NCBI GenBank assembly: GCA_011763485.2
Contig: JAANSK020151121.1
Span: 1-25,701 of the forward strand
Length of the DNA: 25,701 nucleotides
Reading direction: 5' to 3'
From: Isoetes engelmannii
Lineage: Eukaryota; Streptophyta; Lycopodiopsida; Isoetales; Isoetaceae
Shown here: positions 16,351 through 25,701 of the stretch, one piece after another
Position numbering within the stretch: position 1 is the stretch's first letter
Layout: every line of letters begins with the position of its first letter
Notes under the pieces: model-generated
Seen by the model: the letters and a program-made list of their open reading frames with translations, nothing else
Database searches by the model: none
Told to the model about the DNA's origin: nothing
Program-made: the position numbers and the translations under genes

Positions 16351-17923
16351 TGTTGACCCTCAACCTGGCCTTAAAGGTCAACCACAAGAAACCAACTTGA
16401 GACTAGGCTCAAATTGGGGTTAAAACCTCCAGAGCACTTAAGGTGATCAATCTATACAAGAAATTTTCCAGAAAAGGTTTTTGGAAATCAAACTGTCATA
16501 CCTTTCCCTTTTCTGGAAAATGGGTCACTTACTCAAATCGATGTAGCAATCAGGTATGGATTGATTTTTGAGATTAACTTGTTTAGACTTGCACAAAAAA
16601 GCTGTGGGAATGCAATGCAACCATTCATGACCGAGTTAGAGCTTAGATTTGAAAGATATTCAAGCTCAAATTGGGGTCTAAAATTGGTCAGTGAAAGTCA
16701 ACGTCCCAAATAGAACTCAGGATTTTATTTTTTGAGTTGCGGATGGAATTTTTGAGAAACTCAAAAGTATACAGGGGCAAAAATGTCTGCAATGAAGGGG
16801 CAGAGGTTCAATCTTGAGTTTGGATCTTGGAAGTATGATCTATACTTAGCTTTTGGAAAGATAGTCAAGAATAGTGCAAAACAGAATGTCCAAATTTGTA
16901 AATCGAACTTGAGAAGATGTCTTTGTTTTTTTTCAAAGCAAGTAGGTGCTAAAAGATGTAAATAGTGATGGCAAGCTGTTTGGAACTGATTTGGAACAAA
17001 AGATAACCTTCTAAGAAAATTTTTGCAAAGTAAAAAATGCTAGAAATTGTATCAGACTGTACTTGATGATCTTGACAGTCAATTTCATTGATAAAAAGGT
17101 ATAATAGTCATAGCAATATCAAATATAGATGAATCAACAGTTCAGAGGTTATAGAAGAGCATTTAGATATCACAAGAATGAATTTGGGAAATAATATCAA
17201 CCAGTTTTTTTGCAAATCTGGTCAAGGAGTGCTCAGGTACTTCAAGAATCGTTCAGATCATGCTCGACATACATCAATCTCGGATTTGAGTGCTTCTGGG
17301 CCTTCAAAAAATTTCTGCAATCGATCCCCATGTATTTATTCTTGATGTTTTGGTTCCAAAATATTAGGTTATAAATTTAGGCTTGTTTTGGTGGATAACA
17401 CGCGGGAGTCCAAGAGTAGCCAAGTTTCAAGTTCAATGGCATCAATTCCGAGGTGATTTGAGCTTGGTTCCAAGATTTAGAGTTCGTGCCAGTAATTTTC
17501 ATGTAGAGGCCCGAGTTTTCGCCCATATTTGTCGCATATAAACCCTCCATATACATGTATAAAAACATTTTAACAATGGTTGGGGATAGTGTTTGAAGCC
17601 AAAAATGGATCTTTAGATGTAAAGCTATTCTTAGAATTGGAGTGAGTGAATCCAAGACATGAATTTTAGCTAAGGCCAATCTGGAGGCACGACTAGGGCA
17701 AAAACTTTGGATCATGGCAGAGCACAACTTAAAGCTTTAGCAATATAATTTGCAAGACTTTTCTCATAGGGAGACCATAGTGAGGAAATAAGAAAAGGAA
17801 TGGCTCAAACATGGAAAACCTAAGTGAAATATGGAAAAACCTCTTGCAAGTGTTTGGAAACAAGAAAATAACAAAAGACAAAGGGGGTATTGGTTTTGAA
17901 TGATGTAATTGGTGGTAGAAGGG

Positions 17924-17934
17924 GTATATAGTAA
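17924..17934 (-). promoter_or_regulatory. Candidate TATA box of the LTR promoter
   Basis: The minus strand reads TACTATATACCCC here, followed by pyrimidine-rich DNA. It lies 280-440 bp downstream, in that orientation, of the W-box cluster, which fits a U3 promoter. Confidence 0.35.
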
Positions 17935-18211
17935 AGGCAGGCAAATAGGCTAGGCAAAAAATTCCTTAGGGCAATCATGGCAAAATAAACATGGCAAGAG
18001 TGGAAATAATAGTTGGACAAGGAAAGTAGAGGGAATGACCAGGAAAAGGAAAGCAATGATGGAGATAGTGTAGTAGAATGGAATATAGATGTGGGATGAA
18101 CAAATGATAAGAATTGGGAACAATGTACCATGGGGTCTTCCAAGCTCTAACGTCCAAATTTCAAACAAGTGTCTTCCAAACTTCATAACCCAGAGTCTTC
18201 TAGGCAAAACA

Positions 18212-18368
18212 TTGACTAAACATTTTGACCTCAAATAAGTATCTCCAAAGGGTGTTTGACTTTGAATGTTTTGTGTTGACCTTGAATATGAACTCCTTTT
18301 GACCTTCATATCAATGTTGACTACCAAGGTCTTCCAAACTTCAACCTAGACTTCAAAAGTAGTTTGAC
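18212..18368. promoter_or_regulatory. Cluster of seven W-boxes
   Basis: TTGAC occurs at 18212, 18225, 18256, 18276, 18299, 18317 and 18364, each followed by C or T, so all are TTGACY, the core bound by WRKY factors. A repeated GTCTTCCAAACTTCA word (18170 and 18330) shows the block partly arose by local duplication. In LTR orientation the boxes read RGTCAA, upstream of the TATA candidate. Confidence 0.55.
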
Positions 18369-18570
18369 CTAGTCCAAATACATGATCCAAAGGTTAATAT
18401 GTTGCCCTTTGGGGCCAACACCTCGCTAAAACAAAAGAATGGCTGGTCCCCTCAGCCATAAAGTACCAGAATGAACAAAACAGAGGGATCTTCAACTTGA
18501 GCCTTTGCTTAAGTAGTGAAATCTCGCCAAAACAAGAAAAATGTGTGCTTTTGCTCAATTTTATGAGGAT

Positions 18571-19050
18571 GCAACTCTGCTATGATGGTGAAGCTGAGGA
18601 GCGGAGAGGAAGGCTAGGATGACTTGTAGGACAATTCAAGACAGGTGGATAGAGATGGAACAAGGGTGCTCCTGCCATGGAAATACAGAAAATCATTAGG
18701 AACAAACACAAATCTTCCTCCAGAATGTGCAACTCTGCATATGATGGTGAAGCTGATAGGCAGAGTGCTTGTAGAGAGTGAATGTGAGGAGTAGAAGCCA
18801 AGATGGATGGTAAGACCACCTAAGTCAAATGGATGATGATGGAACAAGGGTGCACCTGTCATGGAAACAAATAAAATCATTAGAAAAACAACTTCAGTGG
18901 CACCCTTGATGGAATAAAGGAGCTGGTAAGATCCTGCATATTGCAAAATTGAGGAAGCAAGGGCCAGATGATGATTAGGTTGACTTGGCAGTAGGAAGCA
19001 TTGGCAGATGGACCTGCATAGGACACTTAATAAGGACATTAGGAATCATT
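18571..19050. repeat. Tandem repeat, 158-bp unit
   Basis: Units starting GCAACTCTGC at 18571 and 18729 share GATGGTGAAGCTGA, GATGGAACAAGGGTGC, CC(A/G)TGTC-ATGGAAA-like and AAATCATTAG. A third, weaker unit follows to about 19050. The repeat lies between the gypsy pol end and the putative LTR, and is non-coding. Confidence 0.65.
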
Positions 19051-19284
19051 TCCTTTCTTGAGTCAACATCCTTATCAGTTCAGCTAACTGCAATTTGAAA
19101 AACTAACTTATAAGAACAATTGCAAATCTAAAACTAACTCATGAGAGCAACAATGCTGAATATAGACTAACTAGATCTACTTCTAACCATTCTTAAGGAA
19201 CTTCTAAAATTGAAAAAGGGACAAGCAAGCATGCTGATCCCAATACCTCTTTAGGTGCAAGGTGTTGATAGGATTTGGTAAGGA

Positions 19285-19524
19285 TTATCCAATAAGAATT
19301 TGCATTTGTAGATCCTGTGACCACAAAGGACCTTCCCAAAGGCCATCAAACTTACTAGCTGAGTCTTCTTTAGCTTTATTCCATTTGAGGACAAGTTTTC
19401 CTTCTTTAAATGTACTCTGTATCTTACGAGCAGCCTTAAATGCTGCTAGATCTTTGGCTTTCTTCAATAAGTTAGTATTTTCAGCTTCCAGCCTGTACTC
19501 ATCTAAATGCAACAAGGCATCCAC
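19285..19524 (-). pseudogene. Integrase C-terminal domain fragment
   Basis: The frame reads LDEYRLEAENTNLLKKAKDL, then GKLVLKWNKAK...SKFDGLWEGPL and ends at 19285. The GDLVL...KF-WEGPF pattern is the SH3-like C-terminal domain of gypsy integrases. It overlaps the preceding block by a frame change. No chromodomain was found after it, which argues against the chromovirus branch. Confidence 0.75.
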
Positions 19525-20454
19525 TTTCTTCTAAAGCATTTTCAAATGGTAAACATAACTTATGAGCTAACATCAAAGATGGCAGTTCAAGCTCTATCGG
19601 GAGCACAACCTCAATGCCATAGACTAAATTGAATGGAGTGTGACTTGTAGCTGTCTTGATGGTAACTCTATAAGCCCAAAGTGCATCCACTATCTTGAAA
19701 TGCCAATCCCGCTTCTTTGCTTCTACTGTCTTCGCATGATACTTTTATAATTTTTTTGAATGTGAACCTTTGTTGGCAATATATATCTCAGATTTCATGC
19801 CTTGTTGATAGTGTGAAGAGCTCTTTGCGTGTCTAACTTTAAGAATACTCAACAGATTAGCAATAACTTCATTAACAAACGGTGTATCTCGATCAAAGTG
19901 TATCTTAATGGGATACCAAACCCGGCACACACATACTCATGTAGAAATCTTGTTGTGGTGATAGCATTGGCTTGTTTCAAATGTATTGCTACTGCCCATT
20001 TAGTGAAGCAATCTGTAGCTACAATGATATGTTCATGCTGACCTGCAGAACAAGGGTTAATGGGGTCAACATAATCAAGTCCCCATATTTGAAATGGATC
20101 GAAAGATACAATAGGATTCAAAGCAGCTAGGAGAAGGATCCTCTTACAAAATATCTGACATTAATGGCAAGTCTTAATAATATCATAGCAGTCTTAAAAA
20201 ATAGTAGGCCAATAGTAACCTGCCCTGAGTATGTTCTTAGCTATAGTATCTCCAGCAAAGTGTCCTCTACAAATACCTTTGTGCATCTCCTTTATGATCA
20301 TAGCAACTTCCTCTTCATCCACACATCTTAAGAAGACTCCGTCTCTGTTGATCATACACAAAACACCATCTATCAGTTTAAATTTCCTACGTTTTTCTTT
20401 AAACCTTCTTTGTTGACTCAAAGTCAAACTCGAGGACATTATTCTATATTGCAA
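19499..20454 (-). pseudogene. Ty3/gypsy integrase (zinc finger and core), broken
   Basis: Integrase would join the element's DNA to the chromosome. The zinc-binding part is at 20454-20130: MHKGICRGHFAGDTIAKNIL, GYYWPTIF, a stop near 20194, then TCH, stop, CQIF, so the HHCC set is damaged. The core starts at 20121 with WGLDYV (first aspartate, 20074-20076) and ATDCFTKWAVA. A one-base frame change near 19895-19905 separates GFGIP from HFDRDTPFVNEVIANLL (second aspartate, 19892-19894). HYQQGMKSE carries the glutamate (19787-19789), so the D-D-35-E set is complete across the break. DALWAYR...TSHTPFNLVYGIEV (from 19690) closes the core. Confidence 0.85.
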
Positions 20455-20481
20455 GAAGTTCCTGATAGGTTGCTGCCATCC

Positions 20482-21043
20482 TCATTGAACTTGTTCTTCC
20501 TGTATTTCCTCCAAGTGTGCTACTGCAAGGGAAGTATCAGAAGTATCCAACTCGTCTTCATGGTCAAAAAACATATAAGGCAAGTAACGACTTGGATCTC
20601 TTACTAGGTGTAATTCTTTTACAGTAATGTCATAACTTTGCAATTTACAAGCCCACATTTGAATATTTGGCTTACTAGTTGCCTTACCATACAGTAGCCC
20701 CCATGGATTTTGCTTCATGTAAACCTGGACTTGGCTCTTTATCAGTAGATGTCCTTGTCTATTGATGAGGAACATGAGTGCAACAACACTTTTCTCCATT
20801 CTGGTATATCTCTCTTCAAGGTCAGACCATTGTTTGCTTGCAAAGGCTATGGTATCCTTATCTTGCAAAATAGCTAGGCCTATAGCTCTTTTAATAACAG
20901 TAACATAGACTTCAAATGGCGGGCTCAAATCTGGTTTCTTCAAGAGTGTGGCTTCATATATTGATGAGATAAGGAAGTCAAAGGCTTCTTGACACTCTGG
21001 AGTCCATGCAACAGGTATGTGCTTGCTCTCAGATTTAGAAAAC
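20482..21043 (-). pseudogene. Ty3/gypsy RNase H, catalytically dead
   Basis: RNase H would remove the RNA strand during reverse transcription. After a frame change past SRFNK, the segment reads HIPVAWTPECQEAFDFL (the RT-RNH hinge), then PPFEVYVTVIKRAIGLAILQ and IAFASKQWSDLEERYTRMEK. The first catalytic aspartate of the usual YVDAS motif is replaced (YVTVI), and the glutamate in the ERRYTxxEKE block is a serine (EKS). The frame stays open to 20482 but the C-terminal part is poorly conserved. Even without the upstream breaks this domain should not be active. Confidence 0.8.
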
Positions 21044-21930
21044 TTACCTATTCTTGTTAAATCTAGAGATAGGACTTATAATATGAGCAAAATTTGAAAT
21101 GTATATCCTAAGAAAACTAGTTATTCCAAGAAAACTCTTAACCTGCTTCAGATTTTGAGGGGGAGCTAGTTTCTTAAGAGCCTCAACTTTGTCCTGAGCC
21201 ACTTGAATGCCTTGACCAGATACTTCATGTCCTAAGAGTTGACCTCTTGATGCAAAGAAGATGCACTTTTTACGATTAAGGTTGACTCCATAACTTCTGC
21301 ATAAAGCACAGATCTTTGCAAGCAATTCCACATGGTTAGTAGGGAAAGATCTTAAACAAAGATCATCTAGATAGACCCTAAACTCCTCAGCAGATATTGA
21401 TTTGAAAATAGTATCCATGACTCTTCGAAAAGTAGCTGGTGCATTCATTAGACCAAGTGGCATCCTTTTCATGGCATAAGTAACCCAAGGAGTGATGAAT
21501 GAAGTCTTTGGCTGGTCTTCTTCCTTGATGTTGATCTGGTTAAAACCTGAAAAGCCATCCAGGAAAGAATACATGTCTTTCCCTGCATTAGCATACAAAA
21601 TTTCTTCTAAAAATGGAAGAGGATAACAATCTTTGACAGTAGCTTTGTTGAGATCTCAATAATCTATACAAATCCTTGAGGCACCACTTTTTTTCTCCAC
21701 TGGTACAATGCAGGACACCCATTCAAGGTTGATGATCTCCACAATGACTCCTGCATCTAACATTCTATGCAACTCTTCTTTGATTAGATCCAAAAGTGCA
21801 GCATTGATTCTTCTTAATTCCCCCAAGCAAATACATCCTTTCTCTTGTCAAAGAAACTAGTAATCGCATCTCTATTTTGAGTATCAAATAAATATCCTAC
21901 AAATGAAGACCTTTGCTTACCATTTTTGTT
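21044..21930 (-). pseudogene. Ty3/gypsy reverse transcriptase, broken
   Basis: The reverse transcriptase would copy the element's RNA into DNA in the cytoplasmic particle. The pre-RT segment (VGYLFDTQNRDAITSFFDKR, then KDVFAWG) is followed by a frame change at the CCCCC run 21820-21824. Next come GVIVEIINLEWVSCIVPVEK and SRICIDY, then a TGA at 21656-21658 where the family normally has arginine, consistent with CGA-to-TGA decay. From 21598 to 21044 the frame is open: SFLDGFSGFNQI with the first catalytic aspartate, MPLGLMNAPATF, the YLDD catalytic box at 21362-21373, and the connection segment KQVKSFLG. The active-site aspartates are intact but the frame is not. Confidence 0.88.
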
Positions 21931-22030
21931 GACTATGATCTCCTTGGTTGAGTCCTCCTGTGGGCATTAACGGTGAGTATGGGACAAAGTTCTTTGACCT
22001 CGTCCTCATCAAATTCATCTTCTGGAATAG

Positions 22031-22230
22031 CTCCTTCAGATAAATGTGACATAAGTGTTTCCCTACACAAAGCGTCAACCTCCCAGTTTTGCTCCCTAGG
22101 GATGTGAGTGATCTTCCAAGAAGAAAAATTGGCAAGAAATCCCATTACTTGATTTCTGAGAGCCTCCTACTCATTTCCATATTGTATAGAGGCCAACATC
22201 TCAATATTCCAAGAAACAATGTTATGGTCA
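22031..22230 (-). pseudogene. RNase H-like C-terminal fragment upstream of RT
   Basis: The frame from 22145 reads NFSSWKITHIPREQNWEVDA, followed by acidic residues. HxPRExNxxADAL is the typical C-terminal end of RNase H domains in plant Ty3/gypsy elements, often the additional archaeal-type RNase H. An in-frame stop precedes it near 22160. Its place before the reverse transcriptase is unexpected: in the known order RNase H follows RT, and the element's own RNase H is found downstream at 20482-21043. It may be the end of a second copy fused by deletion or nested insertion. Confidence 0.55.
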
Positions 22231-23388
22231 ATGCATTATTTCACATACCTTAGAAATCATATAGGCTGCAACACTTTGTATACATATTCATAATTGCATT
22301 TTCTAGCATGTGTTGTTAATAATGAGTGCATGTACTAAATAAACCTCTGAAAGATCAGTTTGAAATGCACATGCATTAAGAAGAGCCATGCACATAACTT
22401 TATCTCGTTCAAGCCCCCTTGTTCATATGGCTAAAAGACAAAAATGCACAACTCCTCCCTCTTCAGCATGTTATTAAAACCATTAGTGCATCCTTCATAA
22501 TGCATATATGTATAATTGTAGTACCAAAAATGGTGCCGGCGTCTCGTAGCCCTGCGAGTCAAAATTTGGATCGAGAGAACTCGAAGCAATGGCGAAGTTT
22601 TTAGTGTCGCCCTGAGCAATAACCATTTTCGAAGCATCCTCGAACCACTGAGGTTTTTTTGCTGAGCTTTATCCCTGCTCCAAGCAGTCTAATGCATGCA
22701 CTTCTACAACCAAAGTCAACAAAAAACCATATGTGGCCATCGCTTTGGAATTTAGAGCCCATCTCTGTTCTGCTCCAATATGGTACCTAATTAGTTCGAT
22801 TCCATCATTCCAACTCCAAAACCAACTCTCTATCTTCTCACATCCTTAACCTACTTCTTATCCCAAGCCTGCCCTATTATTAATGTGACCGGCCTATACT
22901 AGAGGTCTCTATATCTAATTGTATATCATGCCCCTCCATTATAGCCAGCAGTGCAATGCCAATATCAAGAGTCCACACTAAAATCCTTAACTTTCAGTTT
23001 CATAATCAATTTCTTCTATTTGAATAATTGTTTTAGTGAATGACTACCAAAGAATACCTGAAATGTAACCAACAAGCGTTGTGGACAAGAATGTACTAGG
23101 TATATTACAAGTTGAGGATGATTACATTGCTTGTCGCTTGAAGTGCCATTAGAATAGTCAATAACTATGAAAGTCTAAATAGGTTGATGAGACCGATGAA
23201 TTTGTGAAGCCCCATCTGATGCATTGCTGCAAATTCTTCTTAGCAAGAAAATTTAGTGTTACTGCAATACCTGGAAGGGCGATCTTTCGGCTTCAATTAG
23301 TTTGTGGGTTTTGGTGGGACTTGACTGGAGATGACATTTTCTTAAAAGAGCCTTGTGATGGGGATCCTTGTATGGTGCAACATTCTTG

Positions 23389-23453
23389 TCATTATTAGAA
23401 TCAGAATCCTTAACTTGTCTCGTCATTACTAGGAATCGGAATCCTTAACTTGT
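23389..23453. repeat. 34-bp tandem duplication
   Basis: TCATTATTAGAATCAGAATC...CTTAACTTGT (23389-23418) is repeated as TCATTACTAGGAATCGGAAT...CTTAACTTGT (23423-23453) with a few substitutions. Confidence 0.75.
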
Positions 23454-23554
23454 TTGGATAGCATGCTATTCTTCCTGCACGAAAAGCTAGATGAAAGGAG
23501 GAACTCACAATAAGCATCACACCTTTGCAAAACCTCCAGTTGCTTCTCCAGTCC

Positions 23555-23610
23555 AATGATTTTTCTGCAATAAACATATGGCAATGGTTTTTCTGCAATA
23601 AACATACGGC
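23555..23610. repeat. 28-bp perfect-register tandem duplication
   Basis: AATGATTTTTCTGCAATAAA (23555) and AATGGTTTTTCTGCAATAAA (23583) head two abutting 28-bp units that differ at two positions. Confidence 0.85.
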
Positions 23611-23987
23611 CATTTAGTGTTGAAAACCCAGTAAACTTCCCTGCTTGGTAGACTACATATACTTGAGGAGATTATCAAAGGGGAATCTCTGTTGTTCATC
23701 AAAACATGTAGCATCAGGTCCTACGGGCCTTGGGTAAACAGCTTGGGACAAAATTCCAAGCTCAGTCCAAGAGCTAGAAATACCATAATCCCTTTTTTAT
23801 GGACTAATATTTTCTAGTTGTGCAAGAACCTGCAGAAGCTTCTGCTTTCTTGCAATTCCATATTGTCTTCATGCATTATAGGAATGTACTAGAAAAAAAC
23901 ATGTTTTGCCTTTTGTGTATGGCATTATCCACTTTCCTAAGAACTGAAGAAATAGGCCACGACACCTTTTAGCCTTCACAAAAACTT

Positions 23988-24494
23988 TCATTTCGCTTCT
24001 GCATGAAGCATCACAAGCATATGTATTAAGCCATAAAAGCAGAAAAAAATCCAGGAGATATATTCTGCTTCCAGTTCTGCATGCAGAATCATACGCATAG
24101 GTGTAAAGCCACAAAAGCCAAAGAAATTCGGCAGATAATATGGAGCAATCGAGCCTTGCCATAGCCGAGAGAAGGGGGAAGTAATTTTCAAGGACTTTCT
24201 AATTTTCATGACCGACCGATCCGAAATTAACAGATCTAATGGTTCCAATATAATACTGGGGGTTGTGGGTTTTCCAAGGGGTTCAGCAGCCTTCGGCCTC
24301 CTTGATTCCTCGTTTGAGGTACAGACTGTTCCAGAGCTTTCTGGTATTTTCGAGGTTGGCGGAGCGGAAGTTCGCCATCTGGCGAGACTTCCTGGGGATT
24401 GTAGATATTGACGGGCATTTTGTTCAGTAGTTGTTGAGGGGATGATGGGGTGGTGGGGTATCGCTGCCTCTTCGGGGCAGTTTCTCTTCCTCTT
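23988..24494 (-). other. Unidentified open frame, possible exon
   Basis: About 168 codons stay open. Upstream, in the same frame, an ATG at 24528-24530 (MVQKNNNGTK) is separated by a TGA at 24498-24500. The sequence has a basic start (KRKRNCPEEAA), a Pro/Ser/Thr-rich middle (WRTSAPPTSKIPESSGTV) and ILEPLDLLISDRSVMKIRKS, then two repeat-derived hydrophobic segments. GC is higher at 24140-24490 than around it, which suggests former or present coding use. A good intron donor (A|GTGAGT) overlaps the TGA, so it might be one exon of a spliced gene. I do not recognise the family, and the hydrophobic tail is likely non-genic. Confidence 0.3.
23997..24152. repeat. 78-bp tandem duplication
   Basis: Units starting TTCTGCATGAAGCATCACAA (23997) and TTCTGCATGCAGAATCATAC (24075) share GCATA-GT-TAAGCCA-AAAAGC. 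They form the C-terminal part of the minus-strand open frame described next, where the repeat gives FFGFCGFTPMRM and FFCFYGLIHMLV. Confidence 0.7.
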
Positions 24495-24530
24495 CACTCA
24501 CTTTGTACCATTGTTATTCTTTTGAACCAT

Positions 24531-25701
24531 GGTTTGATTTCTTTCTAGTAAATAAACATTTCAAACAACTAATAGACTCATGCTATTTTTGTACGAGGTA
24601 TAAACTGTTGCTTCAGGTAGATGAATGTAGAAGGCTTTTGTATAGTGAAACAACTAAGAATAGCAATTTTTTGCAGTATGGCATCCAATATATTAACATT
24701 GCACATGAATCTTGTGAAGAAATACTTAAGAATATGCTGAAAAAATAGAATGATTGTGATTGTAGAATTAATACTAGATCTAGGACATGTAATTTTTTTG
24801 TCAGAACTAACGTAAATAGCAACGAAAGTAGGAAAACCTAGTAGATTAAATCTTGTCATATGTTAACTGGGCTTGCAAAGCTTTCACGACGAGCCTAGAT
24901 ATAACTTTCTTGCATGCCGTTTGAGTTGTGTCTGCAATCTGTTTTGTAAGGAAATGGAATGTCGATTGATTACGAGATTAGTCTGCACAGTATAAAGAAG
25001 CAATGAGCATTTAATGTTTACCTCTTGTCCATTTGGTGGTACATTAATAGCGTTTTATTTGGTTGGAAGTCATCGGCATGCGGTGTTGGATATCTAGGAA
25101 TACATAGAGAAGGTTTGTAAACTTGTATCCAATTTGGGCATTTTAACACAATTGATGTCTTAGACATGGATCCATGATAGGGAAATTGTGCTTAAGATAT
25201 CAAGGTTCGACGAAGTTGTAAAAGATATTCTAATCCAAACGGTGGTCCTCTTAGACTTTTAGATGATCCTAAGGTAATGGGATGTAGGCCCTTAAGATTC
25301 ACGTGACAGCCGTTCAGATTATAAGCTTAGTAAGATGCCTTTTTTAAAGAAAGGAGTACTTATTGAAAGACAAAATGAGAATATTGTTCATGATATAAGC
25401 ATCTTAGACATGTCCTTTCTATTTGTGATTCAAATTATATGTATTTTTTATACAAACGTTAGCGAACAATATAAATCCTTTAACATTTTATATTTTTGCA
25501 TGACTTTCAAAGTTTTTATCACAGATGGTTGTAGTTTATGAAATGACTTCGAAAGTCTGTTCTCATCTATGGAAGTTGTGGTTTTTATGTGTGGGGTTTT
25601 TAGGGAGAAGGGTGATTTCACGACCTTAAATCCTAGAAAACAATTAACATTGGTCCATTGTTGTAGCAACTTAGTGATATCAATATCAATTTAAGTGGTA
25701 T
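24531..25701. other. AT-rich end of window, nothing recognised
   Basis: Both strands were read to the end. Open frames are short and not protein-like, and no repeats or RNA genes were seen. Confidence 0.5.

Larger units (their letters stand above)
16351..18420 (-). repeat. Putative 3' LTR of the Ty3/gypsy element
   Basis: On the minus strand this 2,070-bp interval would open TGTTGGCCCCAAAGGG and close GGGTCAACA, giving TG...CA ends and the near-inverted pair TGTTGGCCC/TGTTGACCC. It lies on the 3' side of the gypsy pol genes, where a 3' LTR should be. Within it, minus-strand ACTATATACCCC near 17924-17934 is a good TATA candidate, with W-boxes upstream. The matching 5' LTR is not in the window, and the polypurine tract before 18420 is poor, so the ends are inference. 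Confidence 0.4.
18421..22230 (-). mobile_element. Decayed Ty3/gypsy element, internal region
   Basis: Read on the minus strand, the order is: an RNase H-like tail (about 22145), pre-RT and reverse transcriptase, RNase H, integrase zinc finger, integrase core, integrase C-terminal domain, then about 860 bp of non-coding repeats before the putative LTR. The RT-RNH-IN order defines Ty3/gypsy. No gag or protease is recognisable upstream and no 5' LTR is seen, so the element is 5'-truncated at about 22230. Many frameshifts and stops show it is inactive. Confidence 0.85.
22231..23984. other. No recognised gene
   Basis: No protein or RNA was recognised. Two short tandem duplications are given separately. 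An open frame at 23204-23398 (+) with CDGDPCMVQHSC has only a GTG start and no relative that I recognise. Confidence 0.5.

Noticed and set aside
17729-18327. Overlapping minus-strand frames in the putative LTR
   Set aside because: Hydrophobic, rich in Phe, Ser and Pro from pyrimidine-rich DNA; no domain and no consistent frame.
18212-18368. Functional link between the W-box cluster and the VQ gene 5 kb away
   Set aside because: VQ proteins partner WRKY factors, but the boxes lie in a retroelement far from the VQ promoter; proximity alone is not evidence.

Overview
This is a stretch of plant nuclear DNA: AT-rich, mostly non-coding and crowded with decayed mobile elements. Three things point to a land plant: an intact VQ-motif gene (a land-plant transcription co-regulator family), a plant-type U6 snRNA copy, and plant-type Ty3/gypsy and TRIM retroelements. 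A broken relic of murF, a peptidoglycan-synthesis gene, suggests a lineage that keeps or kept the plastid peptidoglycan pathway. I cannot name the species. A fern, lycophyte, moss or gymnosperm is possible, but that is inference.

Layout. Positions 1-960 hold duplicated, strongly folding DNA: two 173-182 bp repeats, a set of hairpins, and a 31-bp-period array of near-palindromes. Positions 2164-2250 and 5957-6191 (+) carry fragments of murF. Between them lie two divergent decayed genes of unknown family, 2985-4845 (-) and 4855-5535 (+). The second murF fragment is interrupted by a complete TRIM at 6192-6702, with LTRs, primer-binding site, polypurine tract and 5-bp target duplication. Positions 9431-10466 hold a non-autonomous hAT-like element with an exact 8-bp target duplication. 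Positions 10968-11442 hold a long hairpin made of two tail-to-tail LTRs of a related TRIM.

The one intact gene is the VQ-motif gene at 12425-13366 (-), a single exon of 313 codons. Upstream of it, at 14450-14533, is a U6 snRNA retro-pseudogene with a 17-bp target duplication, lying in a three-copy repeat. Positions 16351-22230 are a decayed Ty3/gypsy element on the minus strand: putative 3' LTR, a repeat-rich 3' internal region, then integrase, RNase H and reverse transcriptase with frameshifts, stops and lost catalytic residues. Positions 22231-25701 show only short tandem duplications and one unexplained open frame.

The window therefore reads as one live regulatory gene in a landscape of nested insertions, not as an operon-like or multi-gene system. 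The observations most worth following are the murF relic, the clean U6 retrocopy, the recurrent duplication of the polypurine-tract/LTR junction in two TRIM families, the seven W-boxes in the gypsy LTR, and the palindrome array.
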